From assembly GCF_025837095.1 (NCBI RefSeq), contig NZ_CP107551.1, positions 62,001 through 126,000 of the forward strand: a stretch of DNA of 64,000 nucleotides, given 5' to 3'. The position numbers were made by a program, and so were the translations under genes. This stretch comes from Rhodococcus sp. Z13 (GTDB taxonomy: Bacteria; Actinomycetota; Actinomycetes; Mycobacteriales; Mycobacteriaceae). How positions within the stretch are numbered: the first letter of the stretch is position 1; each line of letters begins with the position of its first letter. Under the pieces are notes generated by a model. It made no database searches, had not been told where the DNA came from, and saw only the letters and a program-made list of their open reading frames with translations. Positions 47,103-54,547 of this stretch are shown here, one piece after another.

Positions 47103-48656
47103 ATGCCAGCTCCGAGCGTTGCGACCTTCGAGCGACTTGCCGCTCTCATCGCGATCCCCGACGCCGCCGACCGGCCCACGCGCCCGGTCGTCGAGGCGTT
47201 CACGGGACGTGAACTGGCCACCGTGCCGGTCGGCACCGCCGAGGACGCGAAGGCCGCCATCGAGCAGGCGCGGGCCGCCCAGGTCGCGTGGGCGCGGAAG
47301 CCCGTGAAGGAACGCGCCGCGATCGTGCACCGCTACCGCGAACTCGTGCTCGCCCGCCGGGCGGAACTCATGGACATGGCCCAGGCCGAGACCGGCAAGT
47401 CGCGCAGCTCCGCCCAGGAGGAAGTGCTCGACATCTCCATGACCGCCCGGTACTACGCGCGGGTCGCGCCGAAGCTGCTGCGGCCCCGCAAGGCCACCGG
47501 CATGCTGCCGGTGCTGACGAAGACCACCGTCCGGCACCACCCCAAGGGCGTCGTCGGCGTGATCGCCCCGTGGAACTACCCGATGACCCTCGCGGTGTCC
47601 GACGCGATCCCCGCGCTGCTGGCCGGCAACGCCGTGGTCCTCAAGCCCGACAGCCAGACCCCTTACTGCGCCCTCGCCGTCACCGAACTCCTCTACGAGG
47701 CGGGGGTGCCGCGCGACGTCTTCGCCGTCGTGCCCGGCCCCGGCACGGTCGTGGGGACCGCCATCGTGGAGAACAGCGACTACCTGATGTTCACCGGCTC
47801 CTCGGAGACGGGACGCCTGCTCGCCGAGCAGGCCGGTCGCCGGCTGATCGGGTTCTCCGCCGAACTCGGCGGCAAGAACCCGATGATCGTCACCGCCGGG
47901 GTGAACCTCCGCGAGGTCACCGACGCCGCGGTGCGCGCCTGCTTCTCCAACGCCGGTCAGCTGTGCATCTCGATCGAACGGATCTACGTCGAGAAGTCGA
48001 TCGCCCCGGAGTTCATCCGCATGTTCGGCGCCCGCGTCCGCGACATGACGCTCGGCCCCGGCTACGACTTCGGCACCGAGATGGGCTGCCTCATCAGCGA
48101 GAACCAGGTCAAGACCGTGACCCGGCACGTCGAGGACGCCGTCGCCAAGGGTGCGACGCTCGTCGCCGGCGGGAAGGCCCGCCCCGACCTCGGCCCCCTC
48201 TTCTTCGAACCCACCGTGCTCACCGACGTCCCAGAGGACGCCGAGTGCCACCGCAACGAGACGTTCGGGCCGGTGGTGTCCATCTACCCGGTGGACGACG
48301 TCGAGGAGGCGATCCGGCAGGCCAACGACACCGAGTACGGGCTCAACGCCTCGGTGTGGGCGGCGAGCAAGGCGCAGGGCGAGGCGATCGCGGCACGGGT
48401 GCGCGCCGGCACCGTCAACGTCGACGAGGGCTACGCCCCCGCCTGGGGCAGCACCGGCGCCCCGATGGGCGGCATGGGCATCTCGGGCATGGGCCGGCGG
48501 CACGGCGCCGAGGGGCTGTACAAGTACACCGAAGCGCAGACGGTCGCCACCATGCGGCTGCTCAACCTCGACGGTCCGCGCGGCCTTCCGCGGAAGGTGT
48601 GGGCGAAGATGCTGCCGCACTTCGTCAAGGCCATGCAGTGGCTGCCCGGTAGGTAA
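47103..48656 (+). CDS. gabD2: Succinate-semialdehyde dehydrogenase, GabD2 type
   Basis: A 517-residue aldehyde dehydrogenase that oxidises succinic semialdehyde to succinate with NAD(P). The catalytic Cys is Cys288 (NAGQLCISIERIY) and the general base is Glu254 (FSAELGGKNPM). The sequence is highly similar along its whole length to mycobacterial GabD2, including the N-terminal MPAPSVATFERLAALIAIPD and GTVNVDEGYAPAWGS. It serves GABA degradation or an alternative route around the TCA cycle. The lone upstream gene on the strand is the GAF-ANTAR regulator. Confidence 0.93.
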   Translation: MPAPSVATFERLAALIAIPDAADRPTRPVVEAFTGRELATVPVGTAEDAKAAIEQARAAQVAWARKPVKERAAIVHRYRELVLARRAELMDMAQAETGKSRSSAQEEVLDISMTARYYARVAPKLLRPRKATGMLPVLTKTTVRHHPKGVVGVIAPWNYPMTLAVSDAIPALLAGNAVVLKPDSQTPYCALAVTELLYEAGVPRDVFAVVPGPGTVVGTAIVENSDYLMFTGSSETGRLLAEQAGRRLIGFSAELGGKNPMIVTAGVNLREVTDAAVRACFSNAGQLCISIERIYVEKSIAPEFIRMFGARVRDMTLGPGYDFGTEMGCLISENQVKTVTRHVEDAVAKGATLVAGGKARPDLGPLFFEPTVLTDVPEDAECHRNETFGPVVSIYPVDDVEEAIRQANDTEYGLNASVWAASKAQGEAIAARVRAGTVNVDEGYAPAWGSTGAPMGGMGISGMGRRHGAEGLYKYTEAQTVATMRLLNLDGPRGLPRKVWAKMLPHFVKAMQWLPGR

Positions 48657-48676
48657 CGGGCTCCCGGCCGTTGTAC

Positions 48677-48796
48677 ATGGTCTTCCCCGACACCGGGGCC
48701 CTGCCCGTCGTCGGTATCGCGGTCGGCCGGGCGTATCTGCCTCACATGTCGCTGGAGCAGGGAGGCCGCCTGATGACGCAACTGCTGCGGCGGTGA
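48677..48796 (+). pseudogene. Short coding-like remnant after gabD2
   Basis: An open frame of 39 codons starts MVFPDTGALPVVGIAVGRAY, ends LMTQLLRR and has strongly coding-like third positions. It is too short and too close to gabD2 to be a normal gene. It reads like the C-terminal end of a larger lost protein. I cannot name the family. Confidence 0.35.
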
Positions 48797-48942
48797 ACCG
48801 GCGTCCCGGTCCGTTCGTGAAACATTCGCCCGCGGGTGTAACACTGCTGCGCCCACGGCGATGATCTTGGCGACGGCCGTCCTCCCCCCTTCGGTCGTCG
48901 GGGTTCGCGTGCACAAACTCCCCCCTGCGTGCACGCGGACGC

Positions 48943-48977
48943 AACGGCCCCGCCGGTCCCGTACCGGAGGGGCCGTT
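48943..48977. terminator. Hairpin in the gene-poor region
   Basis: AACGGCCCC (48943-48951) pairs with GGGGCCGTT (48969-48977), and inside it CCGGT pairs with ACCGG around a 5-nt loop, with one internal mismatch. It is terminator-like, but no intact gene ends next to it; it may mark the end of a lost gene. The surrounding 48797-49111 holds nothing else that I can support. Confidence 0.6.
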
Positions 48978-49111
48978 CTGCGTACGGGGCATCGTGCGGG
49001 GTCCCCCTTCTGAGAGGGTTCACGAAGGGAACCGCCCCTTGCGCTCAGGGGATGGGCGTGGGGCGGCTGGCCCGGCCGCCGCAGCGGTCGAGCGTCCGGT
49101 CGGCTTCGTGG

Positions 49112-49330
49112 TCAGCGGGAGGTCTCGCCGGACCCGCTGTCGCCGGGTCGGCGTCGACGACGAAGGCGACGACGACGAAGGCGACGACGACGAAGGCGAC
49201 GAAGACGCAGCCTCCGGTCGTGCCCGGCATCGCCCGGGAGGGGACAGAGCAGGAGCACCACGAGGAGCACGCCGACCAGATATGCGGCGGTCGTCCCGAG
49301 GAACAATCCGATCAGCCCTACCAGGAACAT
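49112..49330 (-). CDS. Possible small membrane protein
   Basis: A 72-codon frame starting MFLVGLIGLFLGTTAAYLVG, with a single strong membrane helix and then an Arg-rich repetitive tail. Codon use in the first 35 codons is coding-like; the tail comes from 15-bp repeats and is doubtful. An alternative overlapping frame (ATG 49230 to 49045) reads through the same repeats as VAFVV units and also looks like a membrane helix. One of the two frames, or a shift between them, may be real. Confidence 0.33.
   Translation of the reverse strand: MFLVGLIGLFLGTTAAYLVGVLLVVLLLCPLPGDAGHDRRLRLRRLRRRRLRRRRLRRRRRPGDSGSGETSR
49156..49200. repeat. Three perfect 15-bp tandem repeats
   Basis: GACGACGAAGGCGAC occurs three times head to tail at 49156-49170, 49171-49185 and 49186-49200, with a partial copy after it. 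The length is a multiple of three, so any frame that crosses it stays open. Confidence 0.9.
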
Positions 49331-49339
49331 GCCGATAGT

Positions 49340-49420
49340 GTTACCCGACGTAACGTGAAAATACACCCTTCTACGCACCGGAGTGGAGGAATTCACGTTA
49401 CGTCGGCCGATCGTTACCCG
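49340..49420. repeat. Inverted and direct GTTAC repeats
   Basis: CCGACGTAACGTGAA (49345-49359) is the exact reverse complement of 49392-49406, with a 32-nt spacer. GTTACCCG is present at 49340-49347 and again at 49413-49420. GTTAC-N5-GTAAC (49340-49354) is itself palindromic. The element lies between the DUF427 gene and the possible small membrane protein start, and looks regulatory. Confidence 0.7.
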
Positions 49421-49437
49421 CCCTCGACGGTGCGCCC

Positions 49438-50211
49438 CTAGCGGTCCTCGACCGTGATCTCTGCTGCGTCGTCGTAGAAACAGACGTATCCGGCGATGAA
49501 CTCCATGCCGGGGAACGGCTCGGGATACGACCACGCGACGTTCTCCGCCGCCGGCGGCCCCGCATACGACCAGTACCGGGCGGTGCCCTTGTAGGGACAG
49601 CCCGTGTACAGGTCGGACTCCTCGAGCAGCGAGAAGTCGACGTCCTCGGGCGGCAGGTAGAAGCGGGTGGGCAGACCCGTCTCGAACACCAGCACGGGAG
49701 CGCGCGTCTCACCGACCACGGTGCCGTCGATGGTCACCCGCACGTGCCGGGAACTGCGCAGCGCGTCGACCCGGTGGTGCGGATCGCGGGGGTGGGTGAA
49801 CACCTCGGTGTCCTCCTCGAACCACCGCTCACCCTCGTCCTCGACGTCGCCGGGGGTCTCGCCGTGCCGGAACCATGCGAAGACCAGCCGGTCGTCGAGA
49901 CCGTCGACGTCGAGCTGATACACCGCCGAATAGGCCCGCCGGTCGCCGACGACGATGTCGTACCACTGCCACACGTCCGGGCGGGTGCGGCTCGGCGAGC
50001 GCGACGCGGAGATCAGGTCGATCCGCACGTCCTCACGCGGGAAGGCGTAGAAGGGGACGGGTTTGCCGGGAGCCCAGACCAGCACGGCCCGGGTGCTGTC
50101 GACGACCGTTCTGCCGAACCACTCTCCCCGGATCCGCCGATCGGTCGGCTCGTACAGGTAGTCGTCGGTGTCCACCGGCCGACGGAGCACAGCGGTCTTG
50201 CGGGCAGCCAT
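49438..50211 (-). CDS. DUF427 family protein with two copies of the domain
   Basis: A 257-residue protein with two DUF427 units. The first is VDTDDYLYEPTDRRIRGEWFGRTVVDSTRAVLVWAPGKPVPFYAFPREDV. The second is SSRHVRVTIDGTVVGETRAPVLVFETGLPTRFYLPPEDVDFSLL, followed by GCPYKGTARYWSY and FIAGYVCFYDDAAEITVEDR. DUF427 is a small beta-rich fold of unknown biochemical role that is common in actinomycetes. ATG 50211 is the first good start. It diverges from the carotenoid operon, with 159 bp between starts. Confidence 0.85.
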   Translation of the reverse strand: MAARKTAVLRRPVDTDDYLYEPTDRRIRGEWFGRTVVDSTRAVLVWAPGKPVPFYAFPREDVRIDLISASRSPSRTRPDVWQWYDIVVGDRRAYSAVYQLDVDGLDDRLVFAWFRHGETPGDVEDEGERWFEEDTEVFTHPRDPHHRVDALRSSRHVRVTIDGTVVGETRAPVLVFETGLPTRFYLPPEDVDFSLLEESDLYTGCPYKGTARYWSYAGPPAAENVAWSYPEPFPGMEFIAGYVCFYDDAAEITVEDR

Positions 50212-50370
50212 GACCCGACCGTATCGCGCGACGCGAGGAAGGGGACGGAACCGGTGGAAGGGGTACCCCCCGGGCATCCACCCCGGAGAGCCGCTCCCGG
50301 CGTCCACCCATCCGCTCCGCCACCGGCTCCGAATACGGGACAAGGCGGCCCCCGAGCAGAGGAACAGATC

Positions 50371-50508
50371 ATGTCCACTTCCACGACCGAACCACGGCAC
50401 GACGAGAGCCGGCACCCCCACCCGTCCGTGGGATTCCTCCAGCTGTTCATGGAAGCGCGCACCCGTCTCGAACAGACCGCGCCGCGCCTGCAGGGAGGGA
50501 CCGTATGA
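50371..50508 (+). CDS. Small protein leading the carotenoid operon
   Basis: A 45-residue open frame, MSTSTTEPRHDESRHPHPSV and on, ending in a helix-like FLQLFMEARTRLEQTAPRLQ. It has an AGAGGAAC ribosome-binding region and coding-like third positions. Its stop overlaps the crtI start (ATGA), so it is probably translated and coupled to crtI. The N-terminus is His/Ser-rich; no known domain is seen. It may be a true small protein or a regulatory leader peptide. Confidence 0.55.
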   Translation: MSTSTTEPRHDESRHPHPSVGFLQLFMEARTRLEQTAPRLQGGTV

Positions 50509-52130
50509 GAACCGTCCCGGGTGACGTCGGCTCGGTGGTCGTGGTGGGCGCCGGCCTCGCCGGGTTGTCCGCCGCCCTGCATCTCACCGGAGCCGGCAAG
50601 CGGGTGACCGTCCTCGAACGCGAGACCACCGTCGGCGGTCGCGTCGGCAGCTACCCGGTGTTCGACGACGACGGCCGCCACCTCTACGACATCGACAACG
50701 GCGCCAGCGTCCTGACGATGCCCGAGCTCATCGCCGACGCCCTCGCCGCCGTCGGCGAGTCCTTCGCCTCGACCACCCCGGACGTCGACCTGGTGCGGCT
50801 CGCGCCCGGCTACCATGCGCGCTTCGCCGACGGGTCCGCCCTGGACGTGTACTCGGACCCGGCCGAGATGGCCGCCGAGATCGAGCGGGTGTGCGGACCG
50901 GCCGACGCCGCGGGCTACCGCCGCCTGCGGCAGTGGCTCGCCGCGATCTTCGAGACCGAGTTCGACCGGTTCATCGACTCGAACTTCGACTCGCCGCTCG
51001 ACCTCGTGTCGTCACGCCCGGCACTGCGCGACACCACCACCCTGTTGCGGCTGGGCGGCTTCGGCCGGCTCGGCCCGAAGGTCGCCTCCTTCATCACCGA
51101 CGAGCGGCTCCGGCGGATCTTCACCTTCCAGGCCCTCTACGCGGGCACGGCACCGTCGACCGCCCTCGCGGTGTACGGCGCGATCGCCCACATGGACACC
51201 TCCCTCGGGGTGTTCTTCCCGAAGGGCGGCATGGCCACCGTCGCCGCCGCGATGACCGACGCCCTCGTCCGCCACGGCGGCATCCTGCACACCGGCGTCG
51301 AGGTGACCGACCTGCTCGTCACCGACGGTCACGCCCGCGGGGTGCGGACCGTCGACGGCCGGATCTTCGACGGCGACGCCGTCGTGCTCACCCCCGACCT
51401 GCCGGTGGTGGACCGGCTCCTCGATCGGGCGGGGGTGCCGTCCCGCGGCCGCACGCGGCCGTTCTCCGTCGCGTCACCGTCCGCCGTCGTCTTCCACGGC
51501 ACCGTCCCCGTCGACGTCACCGCCGGCTGGCCCGCCGCGGCCCACCACAACATCGACTTCGGTGAACAGTGGGACGAGACCTTCGCGCGCATCACCGCGC
51601 GCCGCGGCCGCGGCCGGCTCATGGCGGACCCCTCCCTGCTGGTCACCCGCCCCGCGGTGACCGACCCGTCGCTGCGGCTGGTGCGCGACGGCGTCGAGTG
51701 CGAACCCGTCTCCGTGCTCGCCCCGTGCCCGAATCTCGCCTCCGCCCCGCTGGACTGGAACCTCCTCGGCGGCCCCTACGTGCGGGAGATCCGGCAGGTC
51801 CTCGAACGCCGCGGTTACCGTGGCCTGGCCGGTTCGATGCGGATCGATCACGTCGACACCCCGCAGACCTGGCTGGAGAAGGGGATGCTCGACGGCAGTC
51901 CGTTCTCCGCGGCGCACGTCTTCCGGCAGACCGGGCCGTTCCGCCGCCCGAACCTGGTGCGCGGGGTCGACAACGTCGTGCTCGCCGGTTCGGGCACCAC
52001 CCCGGGTGTCGGGGTTCCCACCGTCCTCGTCTCGGGACGCCTTGCCGCCGAACGCATCACCGGACCGGCCGCGAGAGTGCCGGACCTCCCGGCCCGCGCA
52101 CTGTCGGAAGCAGGTGCCGCTCATGGGTGA
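50505..52130 (+). CDS. crtI: Phytoene desaturase-family FAD oxidoreductase
   Basis: A 541-residue flavoprotein of the CrtI family. The N-terminal FAD fold reads VVVVGAGLAGLSAALHLTGAGKRVTVLERETTVGGRVGSY. The C-terminal GVDNVVLAGSGTTPGVGVPTVLVSGRLAAERI closes the FAD site and is typical of bacterial carotenoid desaturases. The enzyme introduces double bonds into phytoene to give coloured carotenoids; the exact number of steps (lycopene or a shorter product) cannot be told. It overlaps crtB by 8 bp. A CrtI-like ketolase or oxidase role is less likely because crtB is adjacent. Confidence 0.88.
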   Translation: MRTVPGDVGSVVVVGAGLAGLSAALHLTGAGKRVTVLERETTVGGRVGSYPVFDDDGRHLYDIDNGASVLTMPELIADALAAVGESFASTTPDVDLVRLAPGYHARFADGSALDVYSDPAEMAAEIERVCGPADAAGYRRLRQWLAAIFETEFDRFIDSNFDSPLDLVSSRPALRDTTTLLRLGGFGRLGPKVASFITDERLRRIFTFQALYAGTAPSTALAVYGAIAHMDTSLGVFFPKGGMATVAAAMTDALVRHGGILHTGVEVTDLLVTDGHARGVRTVDGRIFDGDAVVLTPDLPVVDRLLDRAGVPSRGRTRPFSVASPSAVVFHGTVPVDVTAGWPAAAHHNIDFGEQWDETFARITARRGRGRLMADPSLLVTRPAVTDPSLRLVRDGVECEPVSVLAPCPNLASAPLDWNLLGGPYVREIRQVLERRGYRGLAGSMRIDHVDTPQTWLEKGMLDGSPFSAAHVFRQTGPFRRPNLVRGVDNVVLAGSGTTPGVGVPTVLVSGRLAAERITGPAARVPDLPARALSEAGAAHG

Positions 52131-53064
52131 ACTCGCCACGATCGATCCGGAACTGCGCGACGCCTACCGCCTGTGCCGCGACCTGAACCGGCGGCACGGC
52201 AAGACCTACTTCCTCGCCACCCGCCTGTTCCCGAACGCGAAACGCCCCGGCGTGCACGCCCTCTACGGCTTCGCGCGGATGGTCGACGACATCGTCGACG
52301 TCGAACCGCACGAGCCCGCACCGGTGCTCGACCGTCTCGAGGAACGGCTCGTCGCCGCCCTGAACGGATCCCCCACGGGCGACGACGACTACGGGCTGGT
52401 CCTGCGCGCACTGGTGGACACCACCGAGCGGTACGGCATCCCGCACGAGTACTACCGGGCCTTCCTGCACTCCATGCGGATGGACGTCCCCGGCACCCCG
52501 ATGTTCCGCTCCCGCTACCGGACCATGGACGAGCTGTCCGAGTACATGTACGGCTCGGCCGCGGTCATCGGCCTGCAGATGCTGCCGATCCTCGGCGTCG
52601 AGGGACAGCGGGAACGTGCGGAGGTCCCGGCCGCGGCGCTCGGCGAGGCGTTCCAGCTGACGAACTTCATCCGCGACATGGGGGAGGACCTCGACCGCGA
52701 CCGCATCTACCTGCCCACCGACGAACTGGCGGCCTTCGGAGTGGACGAGGAGCTGCTGCACCACTGCCGCGCGACCGGCCGCACCGACATCCGGTTGCGC
52801 CGCGCCCTCGCCCACCTGATCGCACACACCCGCTCGGTCTACCGCACCGCCGAACCCGGCATCGACCTGCTCGATCCCGCGGTCCGGCCCGCGATGCGCA
52901 CCGCCTTCGTGCTGTACGGGGACATCCTGGGCGCGGTGGAGGAGAGCGGATACCGGGTCCTCCACCGGCGGGCGCGTGTGTCGCGCCGCCGCCGGTTCTC
53001 GGTGGCCGCGCCGGGGCTCGCCTCGGTGGGTTGGACCTTCCTGCGCGAACAGTCGAGACTGTGA
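52123..53064 (+). CDS. crtB: Phytoene synthase
   Basis: A 313-residue squalene/phytoene synthase that joins two geranylgeranyl diphosphates. The two Asp-rich metal-binding motifs are RMVDDIVD (Asp55-Asp59) and LTNFIRDMGEDLDRDRIYLP. The YMYGSAAVIGLQM segment is also a family signature. It starts within the end of crtI and is followed by idi 53 bp later, so the three enzymes form one operon. No geranylgeranyl diphosphate synthase gene is present in the window. Confidence 0.94.
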   Translation: MGELATIDPELRDAYRLCRDLNRRHGKTYFLATRLFPNAKRPGVHALYGFARMVDDIVDVEPHEPAPVLDRLEERLVAALNGSPTGDDDYGLVLRALVDTTERYGIPHEYYRAFLHSMRMDVPGTPMFRSRYRTMDELSEYMYGSAAVIGLQMLPILGVEGQRERAEVPAAALGEAFQLTNFIRDMGEDLDRDRIYLPTDELAAFGVDEELLHHCRATGRTDIRLRRALAHLIAHTRSVYRTAEPGIDLLDPAVRPAMRTAFVLYGDILGAVEESGYRVLHRRARVSRRRRFSVAAPGLASVGWTFLREQSRL

Positions 53065-53117
53065 ATGCTCACCGGCCGCGGCCGGCGCCCGCACACGAAT
53101 CACGAACAGGACATCGC

Positions 53118-53702
53118 ATGGAACAGGTCGTGCTGCTCGACGACGCAGGCCGAGCGGTCGGCATCGAGCCGAAGGCCACCGTCCACACCACGGACACCCC
53201 GCTGCACCTCGCCTTCTCCTCGTACGTCTTCGACTCCCGCGGGAACGTCCTGCTCACGCGGCGTGCGCTGGACAAGCTGACCTTCCCCGGCGTCCTGACC
53301 AACAGCTGCTGTGGGCATCCGGCACCCGACGAGCCGCTCGGGGAGGCGGTGCGCCGCCGTCTGCAGCAGGAACTCGGGCTCGAGGTCCACGACGTCGACG
53401 TCGTGCTGCCGGCCTTCCGCTACAAGGCAGTGATGGACAACGGCATCGTCGAGAACGAGATCTGTCCCGTCTTCCGGGTGCGCTACGACGGGCCGCCGCC
53501 CTCCCCGGATCCCGCGGAGGTGCACGACACCGAATGGGCCGAGTGGACCACCTTCGCCGACGACGTCGTCGCCGGCCGCCGGGAGGTGTCAGTGTGGTGC
53601 CGCGAGCAGGTGTATCAGCTCCGGCAGCTCGGCCCCGACCCGTTGCACTGGCCGGTCGCGTCACCGTCCGAACTGCCGCACGCCGCCCCCGAACGCCGAT
53701 AG
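53118..53702 (+). CDS. idi: Isopentenyl-diphosphate delta-isomerase, type I
   Basis: A 194-residue Nudix-fold isomerase that interconverts isopentenyl and dimethylallyl diphosphates, feeding carotenoid synthesis. The catalytic Cys is Cys65 in TNSCCGHP, and the acidic partner lies in ENEICPVF. The Nudix-like helix reads RRRLQQELGLE. Length fits the type I family. It closes the carotenoid operon with crtI and crtB, which makes precursor supply part of the same transcription unit. Confidence 0.94.
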   Translation: MEQVVLLDDAGRAVGIEPKATVHTTDTPLHLAFSSYVFDSRGNVLLTRRALDKLTFPGVLTNSCCGHPAPDEPLGEAVRRRLQQELGLEVHDVDVVLPAFRYKAVMDNGIVENEICPVFRVRYDGPPPSPDPAEVHDTEWAEWTTFADDVVAGRREVSVWCREQVYQLRQLGPDPLHWPVASPSELPHAAPERR

Positions 53703-53759
53703 CGGGCCCGGTCGCCGATAGCGACCCCCGCACCGGTCCGGCTCGATACGCTGATTCCG

Positions 53760-54518
53760 GTGATCGACGACCCGCTCGTCCTGTCGCGCACGATCGGCGG
53801 CGTCCTCGTGCTCGCCGCGATCTCCGCGGCGGTGCTGTGGTGGTTCCGGGTCCCGCACCGCTTCGCCCCGGTGGGCGCCATCGCGCGCGGCGCCGCGCAG
53901 CTCGCGTTCGTCAGCCTCGTCCTCCAGGGCGTCATCACCGATGCCCGCTGGGTCGCGGTGGTGCTCGCCGTCATGTTCGGGGTGGCCTGGTGGACGGCCT
54001 GCGGCCGGATCGGCGACCGCGCACAGGTCGGTGCGACGGTGGCGGTCGCGATGGCCATCGGGGTCGTCGTGGCGGCGGGCACCGTCTTCGCGACCGGCGC
54101 GGTGGAGGCGACCCCGCGCTACGTCCTGGCCCTCGGCGGGATCGTCATCGGCAACACCATGACGGTCGCGAGCCTGGCCGGCCGCCGCTTCCAGGAGATC
54201 GTCGACGACCACTGGACCGAGGTCGAGGGGTGGCTCGCACTCGGCGCGACCATTCGGCAGGCGACCGTCGGCCCCGCCCGCCTCGCCGTGCACGCCGCCA
54301 TGATCCCGTCGACCGACCAGACCAGGACCACGGGGCTGGTGACCCTGCCCGGCGCGTTCGTCGGTGCGATCTTCGGTGGGCTCTCACCGCTCGAGGCGGG
54401 TCGCTTCCAGGTGGTGGTGCTGGCTGCGATCATGGCGACGGCGTCGATCACCGCGGTGCTCGTGGCCCTCGGGTCGGGACGGAGCCTGCGGCTGCGACCG
54501 GCGGTGAGCGAACAGTGA
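53760..54518 (+). CDS. UPF0014/FetB-type membrane permease
   Basis: A 252-residue protein with about six to seven membrane helices. TPRYVLALGGIVIGNTMTVASLAGRRFQE and LALGATIRQATVGPARLAVHAAMIPSTDQTRTTGLVTLPGAFVGAIFGGLSPLEAGRFQ are diagnostic of UPF0014, which includes E. coli FetB, the permease of an iron-export ABC system. No FetA-type ATPase is adjacent, so it may use a distant partner. It starts with GTG at 53760, 57 bp after idi, and could be read on from that operon. Confidence 0.84.
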   Translation: MIDDPLVLSRTIGGVLVLAAISAAVLWWFRVPHRFAPVGAIARGAAQLAFVSLVLQGVITDARWVAVVLAVMFGVAWWTACGRIGDRAQVGATVAVAMAIGVVVAAGTVFATGAVEATPRYVLALGGIVIGNTMTVASLAGRRFQEIVDDHWTEVEGWLALGATIRQATVGPARLAVHAAMIPSTDQTRTTGLVTLPGAFVGAIFGGLSPLEAGRFQVVVLAAIMATASITAVLVALGSGRSLRLRPAVSEQ

Positions 54519-54547
54519 GGGCCGAACGGTGAGGAAGGGGATGGTGG

